Positions 27,401 through 39,400 of a DNA stretch of 64,000 bases are shown one piece after another (position 1 is the first letter of the stretch; the number at the start of each line of letters is the position of its first letter). The translations under genes and the position numbers were made by a program. The notes beneath the pieces are model-generated. The model did no database searches, had not been told where the DNA came from, and saw only the letters and a program-made list of their open reading frames with translations. Source of the stretch: Owenia fusiformis (lineage: Eukaryota > Annelida > Polychaeta > Sabellida > Oweniidae); NCBI GenBank assembly GCA_903813345.2, contig CAIIXF020000012.1, positions 23,448,184 to 23,512,183 of the forward strand. Reading direction: 5' to 3'.

Positions 27401-30400
27401 TAGTTTTGTTTTCGTTTTTATGCATAAGTTCATTTTTTTTATGTCATTTCAAGGTGTTTATTACTAAGAATGGCGTATTGTGCAATGAAGTGCAGAAGAA
27501 TTTTAAGGAACTCAGCCATGCCTTAGAAGTTGCCAAGCTCCATGTAGAGACAGAAGATCTTCCTATACCTAACAGGCAAGTTCAGAACTTTTGAATAGTT
27601 TTCGACTCAGACATCTGTATTTTTAAAGATACACATTTTGATTAAACTACGATTGATATTCTGTTAATGTATTTGTGCAAATATAAAATGGAATGAAACT
27701 ACATGTTATAGCGCTATAAAGTTTAATGAAATACACATGAAAAAACATAATATTTAAGAATATACTATTTGTATTTTTTTTAGACTTCAAGATGCCCACC
27801 CAGCCCAATTCCCACTTTTCCTAACCTCAAAACAATGGCTGTTACTTCTTGATGCATCCCTCCCTAATCCATATTTCCCACGCAATGCGGATGGAAGCCT
27901 GAGACGTGCAATACAAGGATGGGGTACTAACGATGGTCCACTTGCATTTGTGTCAATCATTGATGATAGTGATGATGAGCTTGATGATGTCACAAAGGAT
28001 GATGCGGAAGATGAACACCTTGATGCTCCTGTGAGGGAGTTTGACCCCAGACGAGAAGTCACGTAAGTAGTCTGTATTGCACAAATGAAACACCAGAATG
28101 ATCAAAACAATTTTGTGGTTTGTGTTATCATTCAGTGCAAACTTGGACTGAATTTCACCACTTATGAACGGCTTTTCACACTTATTTACAGGTATGACGT
28201 TTTTGTCAATGAACTATGGACCAAGGTGAACAAGACCAAAGAGAGCTACCACCCAACATTAGTGTGGACAGAGATCAAGTCATTCATTAAGGGGTCCATT
28301 GAGGCCTTACACAGTCACTCAGGAGTCCTCTCCCAGGGGGATTACCTTGACCTTGGGAAGAAACGAGCTCCAAATTTCACGGCTGATCGCAGAGTTGTTT
28401 ATCAGATGTTTGAGCGCTACCAACATTTGAAGCATCAACGAGGATTGTTTGACGAATCAGATCTTGTGTTTAACATCTACACGCGTCTCAAAGACATGCT
28501 GGAGCTTGATTGGTCGCTTCATCAGATATATGTGGATGAGACCCAGGATTTCACGCAGGCTGAGTTATCGTTGTTCATACGTTGCTCTCAAGATCCAAAT
28601 GCACTCTTCTTAACTGGTAAAGACTCTATCAATTTTCATTAAGTTCTTTTATACATCTGGTCTTCAATTCTGTTCTTTGCATGTTACTGGACATTTACTG
28701 CTTACATTTTTTTCGTTTATAAACCTAATATCATAAACAGCTTAGACTTTTTAACTCTCTAAGTCTGACTAGTTTAATCATTGTAAAGTAGTAATATTTT
28801 CTCAGATTAATTACTGATGTGCGATAAATAAATAAATAAATAAATAAAAGAAAAAAATGTACGATCATATTAAATATAAATTGTTTAAGAGTTGATTGTC
28901 GCAAGATGAATGTTTATGGCAGACACAAGCGATCGTGAGTGGTTTAACCCCACATAGTACAATATAACGATTATAAGTACCATACAGTACAGCTTTTAAG
29001 TACCATGTGTTATAGGAGACACTGCGCAGAGTATAATGAGAGGGGTAGCATTCAGGTTTGGAGACCTCAAGTCACTGTTCCACTATGCACACAAGACGTT
29101 CAAAGCAGTAGGCAAGCAATCTGCAATTACTGTCCCTAAGAAGGTAACGCACATACAATTATTATTACTCAGTGAAGATAAATGTGTATTTTCTTTTAAT
29201 CTTCACTAGATATATAAATATATTTGTTTATATATTTTTTAATCATCAATCATTAGAGGGGGAACACACCAGAGTTTAATGATGACATACGCTTATAATG
29301 TTATACTGTATTTGGAAGACATGCATATGTGATTGGTCAAATTTTTACAAACAAATGACATCATCAATGGTGGCATCAACATTTTAAAATATGCTTTGAA
29401 TAATATTATATGTTAATTTCAAGGAGGTTTACCTAATATCATAGCTTTATTTCATATCAAGATTAAGAAATGTGTACAGAATATTCCTACATCGATTAAA
29501 ACCTCAGATCGAAGTGTAGTATTTGGAAACTAGACGTTGAAAATTTTTACAAACCAAGGTTGTAAGCAAGAGACGTAATTATGTCTGTCATCACTTAAGC
29601 TCTGGGTTTTCCCTCCTCTTATCAACCATCATATACTCTTGGAGAATTCTCTAAAATTCACTTCATCTTCAGCGATAATATTGTGCTATATTTCCTTGTT
29701 AATTGTCATTTAGGTGCACCAGTTAGTCCACAACTACCGCTCACATGCTGGTATACTGAATCTTGCCTCTAGTGTAGTAGACATCATGGTCAAGTTCTTC
29801 CCAGAGTCATTTGATAGGTAGGTAAATACATAGTATAGTGTTACCTAGAAATTGCCTTCAGTAAATGATGCTTCAATTGAGTCAAATACAAGTGAAAATC
29901 TGATATACCTATCTGCTTGGACTGCAATGAAATTCATTTAATGGTATTTGTTGATTAAATTGTAAAAAGCAATAGAAATATGATGTGAATTTTTACAACA
30001 ATGAATGAAATTCATCTAAAAGGATGAGTTTATACATGCTATATTAGAGGAATTGGTAACCTGTTTAGTTTGGATGTAGACAAAAACTGGCAAAACGTAC
30101 TGCACTTGTTATTCAAAATGTAAAATTTATTGTGATTGCATGCACTGAAACTAATTAAAATGATTTGTTTTAGGCTAGAGAGAGACCAGGGTTTATTCCA
30201 AGGACCAAAGCCAGTCCTCTTAGACTCCTGTAGTTTCAGTGACTTGGCCTTGATACTCCGAGGCAACAGGCGCAAAACATCAGAAATAGAGTTTGGGGCA
30301 CATCAGGTAGAGTTATTTCATAGCTTGTGGAATACTGCACCAGGGTTATCTTGGCTCTATTATGTCACCACCAGAAGTGTTGAAGTGGTGAAATGTTATT

Positions 30401-33400
30401 ATAGTCTCCAACTTTTTTTTTGGATAGTGTTCGGCTTTCAGTGTTTGGTGTCTGTTACAAATTCTTACAACTTCCAATAACTGGTGGTAATGCTAATTCT
30501 TCGTTTTTTGCAATTTAAAACTTGAGCAGTGTAATTAAATAATGCATTGTTATTATTGTCTTGTGGTGATAGTTGTTCATGTGTTTTGTCGAGCACCACA
30601 TGGATCTTATTTTACTTCAGTTCAAATAAAAAGGTCTTTCTTTATTTGAACTAACTATAATTTGCTACAACTTGTAACCTAAACAAGTGTTACTCATTTA
30701 ATCATAGATTTACACAATCTAATACAGTTAAACCTAAAAAGTGGAACACCTCTGAGTGTGGAACACCTCCCAAGTGGAACGTTAATGGACTAGATGCACA
30801 TAGAAATTGTTTTTATTTCCATCATTATATATTCAAAATTCAGTCATCATGATATCATACACTGTATTTGAAATCTACATTTATCATTCTAACTAGAAAC
30901 TGTTAACTACCTATTGGCATCTGGGTTATTTGAGGTATCTAAGATTTCCACTTCCACAGGATTTTCCTGTCTTTAATTTCCTGCGTAATTTATAAGTAAT
31001 TCTATTTAAAGGTAATTCTCGTGGCCAATGAGGCAGCTAAAGCAGAGATCCCTGATGAGTTGAGTGTTGGACTGGTGCTTACTATATTTGAGTCCAAAGG
31101 GTTGGAGTTTGATGATGTGCTGCTGTACAACTTCTTCAAAGATTCACCAGTAAGTGTCATGTTAACATTATGTATTGAAGCAAGGGCTATAACTCAACCT
31201 TAATCAAATAATGTTGCATATGGAAATAATTCAAGTTATCTTGGGTATCCCCATTATTACAATGATGATGTTGAAGCAGTGAAGGTTTTGCAGACACAAT
31301 AATGAAAGACAACACTTATATATATGTAATTCTGTGATATTTTACTTTGAGTGATTCATGACAATCATCATTCCTTGTTGGAGTGATACATTTATAAACA
31401 AAGTTATTTTCAGTTTCACCATCCAATGCATCAAGAGATGTGGAGCATCCATGAAATTATAAAAGTGCTTAGTATAGACTATTTATCATATCATATGCAC
31501 TCAGTGAACCCTTTGTACAAAATCCTATATAATTTAGGCCTGCAAAGAGTGGAGAGTCATATGCACTCAGTGTACCCTGTTTACAAAATCCTATTTTATT
31601 TAGGCCTGCAAAGAGTGGAGAGTCGTGACAAGTTATCTGGAGGAGCTGATTGAAGAACACAGGAATTCCAGAGCTCTAGACAAAGAAACACTCATAGAAC
31701 TAGATATAGGTAAATATTTTAACAACATGACAGAGAGTAGACATTTTAAATTTTCAAGTCAACCATGAAAACAATTTTCAAATTTTGATATTTTGGTCAA
31801 TTTACACCAACATTACATTATAATATTCATTCATTTTTCATTTTGACCTGCTTGTTTGTTATTAAGACCACTTACATTTGTTTCTAGATGATGTCAAAGG
31901 GAACTCCAATAGACCACGTCCACTTCAGTTCGACCCTGATAAGCACAAAGTGCTGAATTCTGAGCTTAAATTCCTCTATACGGCTCTTACAAGGGCTAGG
32001 GTGAATATATGGATCTTTGATGAAGATCTGGATACAAGAGCTCCCATGTTTGAATATTTCACACGAAGGAAGCTAGTTGAGAAAGTCACCGTGAAAGATG
32101 ATGAGAGTGAAGAAGGTGAAATGTGTGCGATATTATGTATTTGCTATTACATGAACCATTAGAAACTTAAGAGAGGTCAGATTTATAATCTAAGTATATC
32201 ATGCTTTCCAATGGTATAAAATGAATTTCATATCATTCAATTTATAGGAAATATGTTTTTACCGACATGCTAATTTGTTACGAAAACAAATTTTAAGTTT
32301 TAATAAATGAGTGGAATCTAAGGCCACGAAAATTAATTGTTTGCATGCATTTTTTGTCGCCATTTCAGAGCATAAATGAATTTTTTTTTTTCAAGGACTG
32401 AATGAGGCAATATTTGCTCATACATCTACTCAGGAAGAATGGTTGAAGAGAGGGGACTACTACATGTCACACAAACTTTATGAAGTTGCAGCCAAATGCT
32501 ACAGAAAAGGTACATAAAGCTATTATATGTTTCATATTCTGAGAAAATATGGAGGTCAACATTGGCAGTTATTAACATTTAAAACTTTGAATTATATCAG
32601 CTGATTCTATTTTGTTATATGCATGTAGTCATTAAAATCATATCAAGACTCATTTCATAGTTGAGGTTAGAAATACAGATATAGAAGTATGCAAAACTCA
32701 AAAAATCAAAAAGTGTCATTTAAGGACATGAAATAAACTATTGATGAATTGCATTATTCTAAGCTGATTGATTGTATTTAAAATACCTGGCACTGTTAAA
32801 TTATAGGAAATAGTTCAGAAAAAGAAATGCTTGCAATGGCCCACCACAAGGCAATACAAGCAGAGCAATTACGTAACAACCCTAAGAAGATGAGAGAAGA
32901 GTTTCTGTTGGCTGCTGAAAGTTTCTTGAAGTGTGAGCTGGCGCTAGAAGCTGCCAAATGTCTGTACAATGCCAAGGAATTTCTTATGGGAGCCCGTCTG
33001 TTTGAGAAGCTTCAGAAGGTACATGGAATGTGCAATTTCTTTAAAGGGTGACTCATATCGTTTAGCAAATCGAACGCTTGTTTCTGGTGTTGCTCACCGT
33101 TTAGTACAAAAGGCCCGATCCCGGAATAATACTCAAGGGTTCACAGGTTCGAGGTCGTTGTGTCAACACCTCTAACTGTTATATAGCATAAGTATATTAT
33201 AGATCGTCACACATTTATAAAAGGGTGATTTTTATTTTGACAAATCAATTCCACATTTATGGGTGAAGTTTCAGGATCTTCTATTTGTGTATAATAAGAA
33301 AAAATTGGCATCTAAATTTCCCCATAACGTAATAGCACACAGCTTGGCACATGAAATATCCTACAAATGAAACAAAGCAAGACAAACCGGTTTCTAATAC

Positions 33401-36400
33401 AAGGATTTATATTTGCTGTTGTACATGTATTCTTTGAACGCAATCACTCTTTGGATAACGTTTTCAAAATCATTATAAACGGATAACTTTATCTCAAAGA
33501 CAATTTCAATAAACTGGATTTTACAGAACTCCCCTTATTTCTTAAAAATGGACTGATCCAGTTGATTCGCCTGGAGCCGCCATATTGTTTTTATACGGGA
33601 TGCTAATCGGAACCCTTTAAATGCTAGTAAATAGTAGAAAGTTATGAACTGGACGTGATAATGATAAACCAGATAATGCTTTGATTTGGTTAAATGTTTA
33701 TGATCTTAACTAGATGTAATCAATGCCACTTACATCAATTTTTTGCTTGTTATTGAAAAACTGCATTAGGTCAGAAAATTATTCACTTGAATAATAGAAA
33801 ATAATGGAATTTTAATTTTGAAAATTACTGGTAGCTCAGTCCCGGAAAATATTAAAGTGTCACAAATTATTATGAGAAAAAAGTGTAATATGAATGTAAA
33901 ATGTTTCAGTACAACAACGCTGCAGTCTTGTACCAGAAGGCAAAGTGTCCAGGAGAGGCGAGCATGTGCTATGAAATGTGCTAAATGAATTAATGTAAAT
34001 GTTTCAGTACAACAACGCTGCAGTCTTGTACCAGAAGGCAAAGTGTCCAGGAGAGGCGAGCATGGGCTATGAAATGTGCTTAATGAATTAATGTAAATGT
34101 TTCAGTACAACAACGCTGCAGTCTTGTATCAGAAGGCGAAGTGTCCAGGAGAGGCGAGCATGTGCTAAATGAATTAATGTAAATGTTTCAGTACAACAAC
34201 GCTGCAGTCTTGTACCAAAAGGCGAAGTGTCCAGGAGAGGCGAGCATGTGCTATGAAATGATGCATGACTACAAAAGGGCAATTGAATCATTCGTCAGCC
34301 AGGAGCTCTATGATAAGGCAGCTGATGTGGTGGAAAGATACCATATGAAAAAACAAGTAGGTTACATCAAAATATGCCAGACTATTATTCACTTGTATAT
34401 AATCAATGTATTTGGTCACCTGTCAGCTTTTTCCTTCTACATCTTTTTCTTTCTACGAGGGTTGTCCCAGAAGTAATGCACTATATGCTCTAACTTTATC
34501 AATAATTGATATTTTTCGATGAAATTTTCAGTAAATGTTCCTTAGAGACATTTTGATGATTCTACAAATTTTCATGTTAATTACTAAAACAATATCGATG
34601 TTATAATAAAATCAAGTTGGTGAGTTTGGGTAGGGCGGGGCAGGTTATACAGTCACGTCAAAAGGAATAAAAAAATTGAAAATATGAAATAATTAATCAA
34701 CAAATACCATTTTGTGTAGCTATAAGAAGTATGCTCAAAAATACATATGAAGATGTTTAATTACCATGAGCACATCCTAGATTTAATGGATGTATACTGC
34801 ACAGTGTCCCATTTCACATTTTCTCAAAATATTGCCCTTTGCATGTTATGTATTTTTGATGCCTGTCAGGTCAAACAATCTTGGCAATTTCTTCCACTGT
34901 GACTTGTGGAGTTTTTGCCTACCATGCTTGGAGTTGTCATCCAGGGTCAAATCATCTCTTTTAAATCTCTTCTGCCACCTCATAAGTGTAGTTCTTTCTG
35001 GTATATACTCCTTATATACTTTCTTCATGGTAGCATACGTTTTGCTTGGCTGTGAGTCCAAGTGAAGTATGAAATTAGGCCACCAAACGCTAGGCTTTCT
35101 GTTATCAGGTGAGAATTGCAGCCATTTTTGCAATTTCTTGACTGCGACTGTATTTGAATTTGTGACTATTGAAATGTGGTATTATGAAATCACAGTGCGT
35201 AATGTCATTATTTGTACTCGGTTAACATCATGCTGAATAAATTTAACAATTTTCCAAACATTTTGACCATTTAAAAGAAAGAAATATTCATAAAATAACA
35301 CTTTAGATCTTTTCATAATTACAAAAGTCGGTACCTGCCCCACCCACCCCTACCCCCATGTTGCTATAGCAACCATATTAAGACTTAATACTAATAATTG
35401 ATGCTGAAACTTCAGGATATAATAGATAAAACTTCAATTGTTATATACACAAAATTTCAGCTTATTTGAAGAATATTGTAGAAAGTTAAAGTATATAGTG
35501 CATTACTTCTGGGACAACCCTCGTACATCTTCTGTATAAATGATTATTATTAGATTGTATTGTCATTTGAAATGACTGTGCCAAACATTGAATAAGAGTA
35601 TCACTGTTTAATGACTAGCTTCAATGATCTAATTTTCATTTTAATACATGTAGATGTCTAGCTGTGGTAAAGTTTGTACTCTCATGCATGTATTTACTTA
35701 TTAAGGAGTATGTATCCACTGGCAGGAGAGTTCCCCCTGAACTATTGCAGAACCCTCCAGGATCTCTTCAGAGCATAGAGCATCTCTGTTTCCAATCTGC
35801 AAAAATTCACTTTCACCGGAGAAATGATGTTGAAATGAAAGGTGCTCTGTCAAAGTTGCCATTTGAGACACAGATTGATTTCCTCAAGAAACATGGCAAG
35901 GTCGACCTTGTGGCTGAACTTTATGAGAAAGAAGGTATATAGATATTTTTATTTTATTATTTTTAGCACAATGAACAAAGTTTGAAAGGATATGGTGAAG
36001 CCACCTAAATAAGGGTATAACTCCACAAGTATTCCAACACTAACTGGAACACACCATCCACATAAAATTTAGAATTACACACATATATAATCACTAGTGG
36101 TGCAACTCGAATGCCAGTACTCGCCACTCACTCGTTGAACCTGTCCAAGATAGTTACTCGAGTACGTTTTTTCAAACTCGAGTAGGCATGTTTTATTATG
36201 AAGTGTTTTAAACCCCGGGAATGATGATTTTTTTGTATGCAATGAACGAAATAAAGTATCGATTCCGGAAACAAAATGAAAATATTTAAAAACAAACAAA
36301 CACAATTATGGCATGAATAACTACATTTATTCTCACTAAATTGATACAAACTATATATAACATCAATAACATATAGAAGAAACGAAGAAATTGTATCTAT

Positions 36401-39400
36401 TTGGTCTTCAAACAGTCGACTACTGAGGTGAGTTTTTTTTAAAAAATTTTTCCCTCATTTTTGCGAGTGGTACTCGATTACAGTGGCATTTTCACACTTT
36501 CTACTCGAGTAGCATTTTTCTTGCGAGTTGCACCACTAATAATCACTCACCAAAACACCACCCATGTAACATCAATATTCGATAGTTACTCATCAAGACA
36601 CACAGCATCAAGAGTTACTCACCAGAACGCACAACATCAACAATTACTCACTAAGACACACAGCATCAATGATTATTCACCAAAACCTAACACATATCAG
36701 CAATTACTAACCAAAACACACAACATCAACAATTACTCACTAAAACCCACCATCAACAATTACTCACCAAGCCACACAACATCAACAATTACTCATCCCG
36801 GCACACAATATCAATAATTACTCACCAAGACACACAACATGAACAGTTACTCACCAAAAGACAACATCAACAATTACTCACCAAAACTCACAACATCAAC
36901 AATTACTTACCAAGACACACAACATGAACAGTTACTCACCAAAAGACAACATCAACAATTACTCACTAAAACTTAAAAATTCAGCAAGAATGCAAGTTGT
37001 CAATGTTTGTTTTAGGACAACTTCTGAATGCTGCGAAATACTTACGTGATATTGGCCAATTGAAAAAGGCAATTAGATATGCCCAAGGCCAAGCTAATGA
37101 GGATAAACAATTCCGAGCTGATTGCCTGCTGACCTACTGCAAGACAACCATGGACTTGCACAATGGACCAGTGAAATTTGAGAAATACAAAGCTGAGTCA
37201 AGTGAACGAGAGGAGTTGATAGGATATCTAACTGAAGCAGTTCATCTTTTCTCAACTTCTAAGGATATTATGGGACTAGGTGATGATTCTATCCAGTTTT
37301 CTGATTTCGCAAAATTTGACTCATCAGTGTACATGTTCATTCTCTTTTGACCCATATAAATTTATTGTGTACATTAACCCTTTGCTTGTTTAACAGGTGA
37401 TGCATATCTGCTGCTCTACCTTGTGAAGCTAGATGAAAAACTCTTGAAGCCAACATTTGAATGTTTTGGCCAATGCAACAATGTGGTTGGTCAGCTTGAA
37501 TTCCTTGTAGCAGTAGAACAGACAAAGGGCCTCCATTCTGGAAACATTTCAATGTGTTACCCAGTCTTCAAGCAATTGATTACTCTACTGGTTGTCCTAG
37601 GCAAGGATGAAAACTCAGATTATAGGACCCAAGCAGAAAAGGCAATGATTGTAACCTGTGAGGGATTTCTAGGAATATCACAAGGCCAACGTAGAAGCAA
37701 ACGCAAGATCAAAAGAAATCAAGGTAGCAGAGGCGAAGTATTCTTGAAGCACCTGATTACTCAAGAAATGTCTAAACTAGGAGAATCCTACAAAGATGAG
37801 GTACTTAGTTAGTATAGCCTTTTTTCATGACATATATTGTGTTATTAGTACAAGCAGACAAGCATGAGACATTTCTGTACATTTTGTTATCCTTTATTTT
37901 TAGATTGATTTCTTACCATGCAGGAAAGAAATGAAAAGTTATCTTCTCGAAATGTTTAAGAGTTTGGTGAAAACATTCCGGAGAATTCTGTCTGCAGAGA
38001 TAGAAAAGCTGACACTGTGCCCTCAATTCAAAATCGGTTTGTATTATGGAATTCTTATAGTCATGATTTAGTACTAAGAATATGCACAAGTACCATATGA
38101 GTAAGATAAGACCAAAAGAAATACAGAAAGAAAAGGAATGTTTAAAGCACAATGAGAAATATGATCTTTACAGATTCTAAGCATCCCAAACAATGATTAA
38201 GCATACAAAGAAGCAGTGTCTTACCCATCCTCTTCCCCTAACAATGTGTGTTATATTATAATTGAATTATAAATCCATTGTAGGTAAAGATTGCGAGGAT
38301 TTAAACAAATGCAAAGGCATTAAGCGGCATTATCAGAGAGAAGATCTACAGCACCTTGTTGATAGAACTGTGAAGCTGCTCACGCTTGATGCTATCATCC
38401 ATGAGGCAACAACAATGAAATACCATGAGCAAAATGACTCCAGAATAGGCATTGTAAGCCAGCTAAAGAAGATCATTGCTAAACCGTTTGCTTCATGTGA
38501 GGCCCTGTATGAAATCCTTTTCCCCAGTGGTGGCCATTCTGTGATGCTTAGCTCTAGTCCCATTGCAGGAGTTCAAGTCCTGGCAGCAATAAAGTTTGAG
38601 ATGGTTACATCACATCTTCAGAGATGGGCAGAACATATATGGTCCACCGAAGAAAACCGTCTGAGCAGTGCAGATGCTTTCCTGAAAGTGTCCAACATCC
38701 ATCGCTTGATAGGGCTGTCAAACAAGAAGATGGATGATATGCTTTGCAAGGCTGCAGATGAATACAAGCGTAGTGTGATGAAGAAAGCCCATCCAGAGAA
38801 AATTCCTAAAACTGTTGGCATCATATGTGAAGAGAAGGAAGCTAGAGAAATACGTCATATGTTACAGAAAATGAAAGGGAAGATTCCCCAGGCTGAGAGG
38901 TACATGTTCTTGAGTGTCATGTGCCGTTACCATAACTACGTCCAATGGCTTCACTTTACCTCAAATCCAGTTAGTGCCATGCTGCAGATGAGCAAGTTCA
39001 TAAACACCCTATCACGAAAAGCTACACTGCCTCTGATACCATCCATTGCAAATGCCATATTGTGCCTTGAACTGGAAACAACTCTCCTTTTCACAATTCG
39101 TTGTGCCTTTGATGCTCACGTTTGCAAAACCAGAACGTCTGTCCTACTGCCCTCAAGCTTTCTAAGTCAAATGAACTGGCAGGACACTCTGGCTAAATCA
39201 CAGAAGTCTGGGAAATCTACATGCGAAGCTGTGTTGCAGGCAATAAGATCTCCAAATGTCATCAATAAAGGCAGAATTGAAACTGCAATGAAGGAATTTT
39301 GCCACTCAATCAAAATTCTCTGTGGTGTTACAGAATTTGACATCCTTCAAGATGCGTTTGACCCAGAGTACCATGTATACATTCCATCTGGTGAAGCAGA

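Larger units (their letters stand above)
20718..32115 (+). other. TRANK1: TRANK1-like exons 25-36: UvrD/Rep-type superfamily 1 helicase
   Basis: Exons 20718-20817, 22362-22505, 26412-26623, 27454-27575, 27784-28062, 28192-28616, 29016-29143, 29714-29817, 30174-30306, 31012-31149, 31604-31709 and 31888-32115. SF1 motifs in order: I GRSGTGKT (about residue 1582, split by intron 25), Ia VFITKNGVLC, II IYVDETQDF (about 1950), III LFLTGDTAQSI, IV LVHNYRSH, V ESKGLEFDDVLL (about 2127), VI FLYTALTRAR (about 2216). The catalytic Lys, the DE pair and the motif IV and VI Arg are all present, so nothing suggests a dead helicase. Exon 27 inserts an acidic stretch with eight Ala from a GCT repeat. Intron 28 starts with GC instead of GT. 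Introns 25 and 26 hold hAT and Tc1-like elements. Confidence 0.88.
32396..38036 (+). other. TRANK1: TRANK1-like exons 37-43: post-helicase helical repeats
   Basis: Exons 32396-32509, 32807-33018, 34192-34356, 35706-35934, 37016-37279, 37397-37800 and 37904-38036. Repeating helix pairs are visible: YYMSHKLYEVAAKCYRK, FLKCELALEAAKCLYNAKEF, YNNAAVLYQKAKCPGEASMC, LYDKAADVVERYH and LLNAAKYLRDIGQLKKAIRY. These are TPR/alpha-solenoid-like and probably bind partners. Exon 43 must use the acceptor at 37903; the nearer AG at 37921 would bring a stop within 12 codons. Exon 39 is preceded by three decoy copies of its own start. Confidence 0.82.

Noticed and set aside
37904-37956. Acceptor at 37921 for exon 43
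   Set aside because: In phase it gives a stop after about a dozen codons; the acceptor at 37903 gives a full open exon that joins exon 44 in phase.
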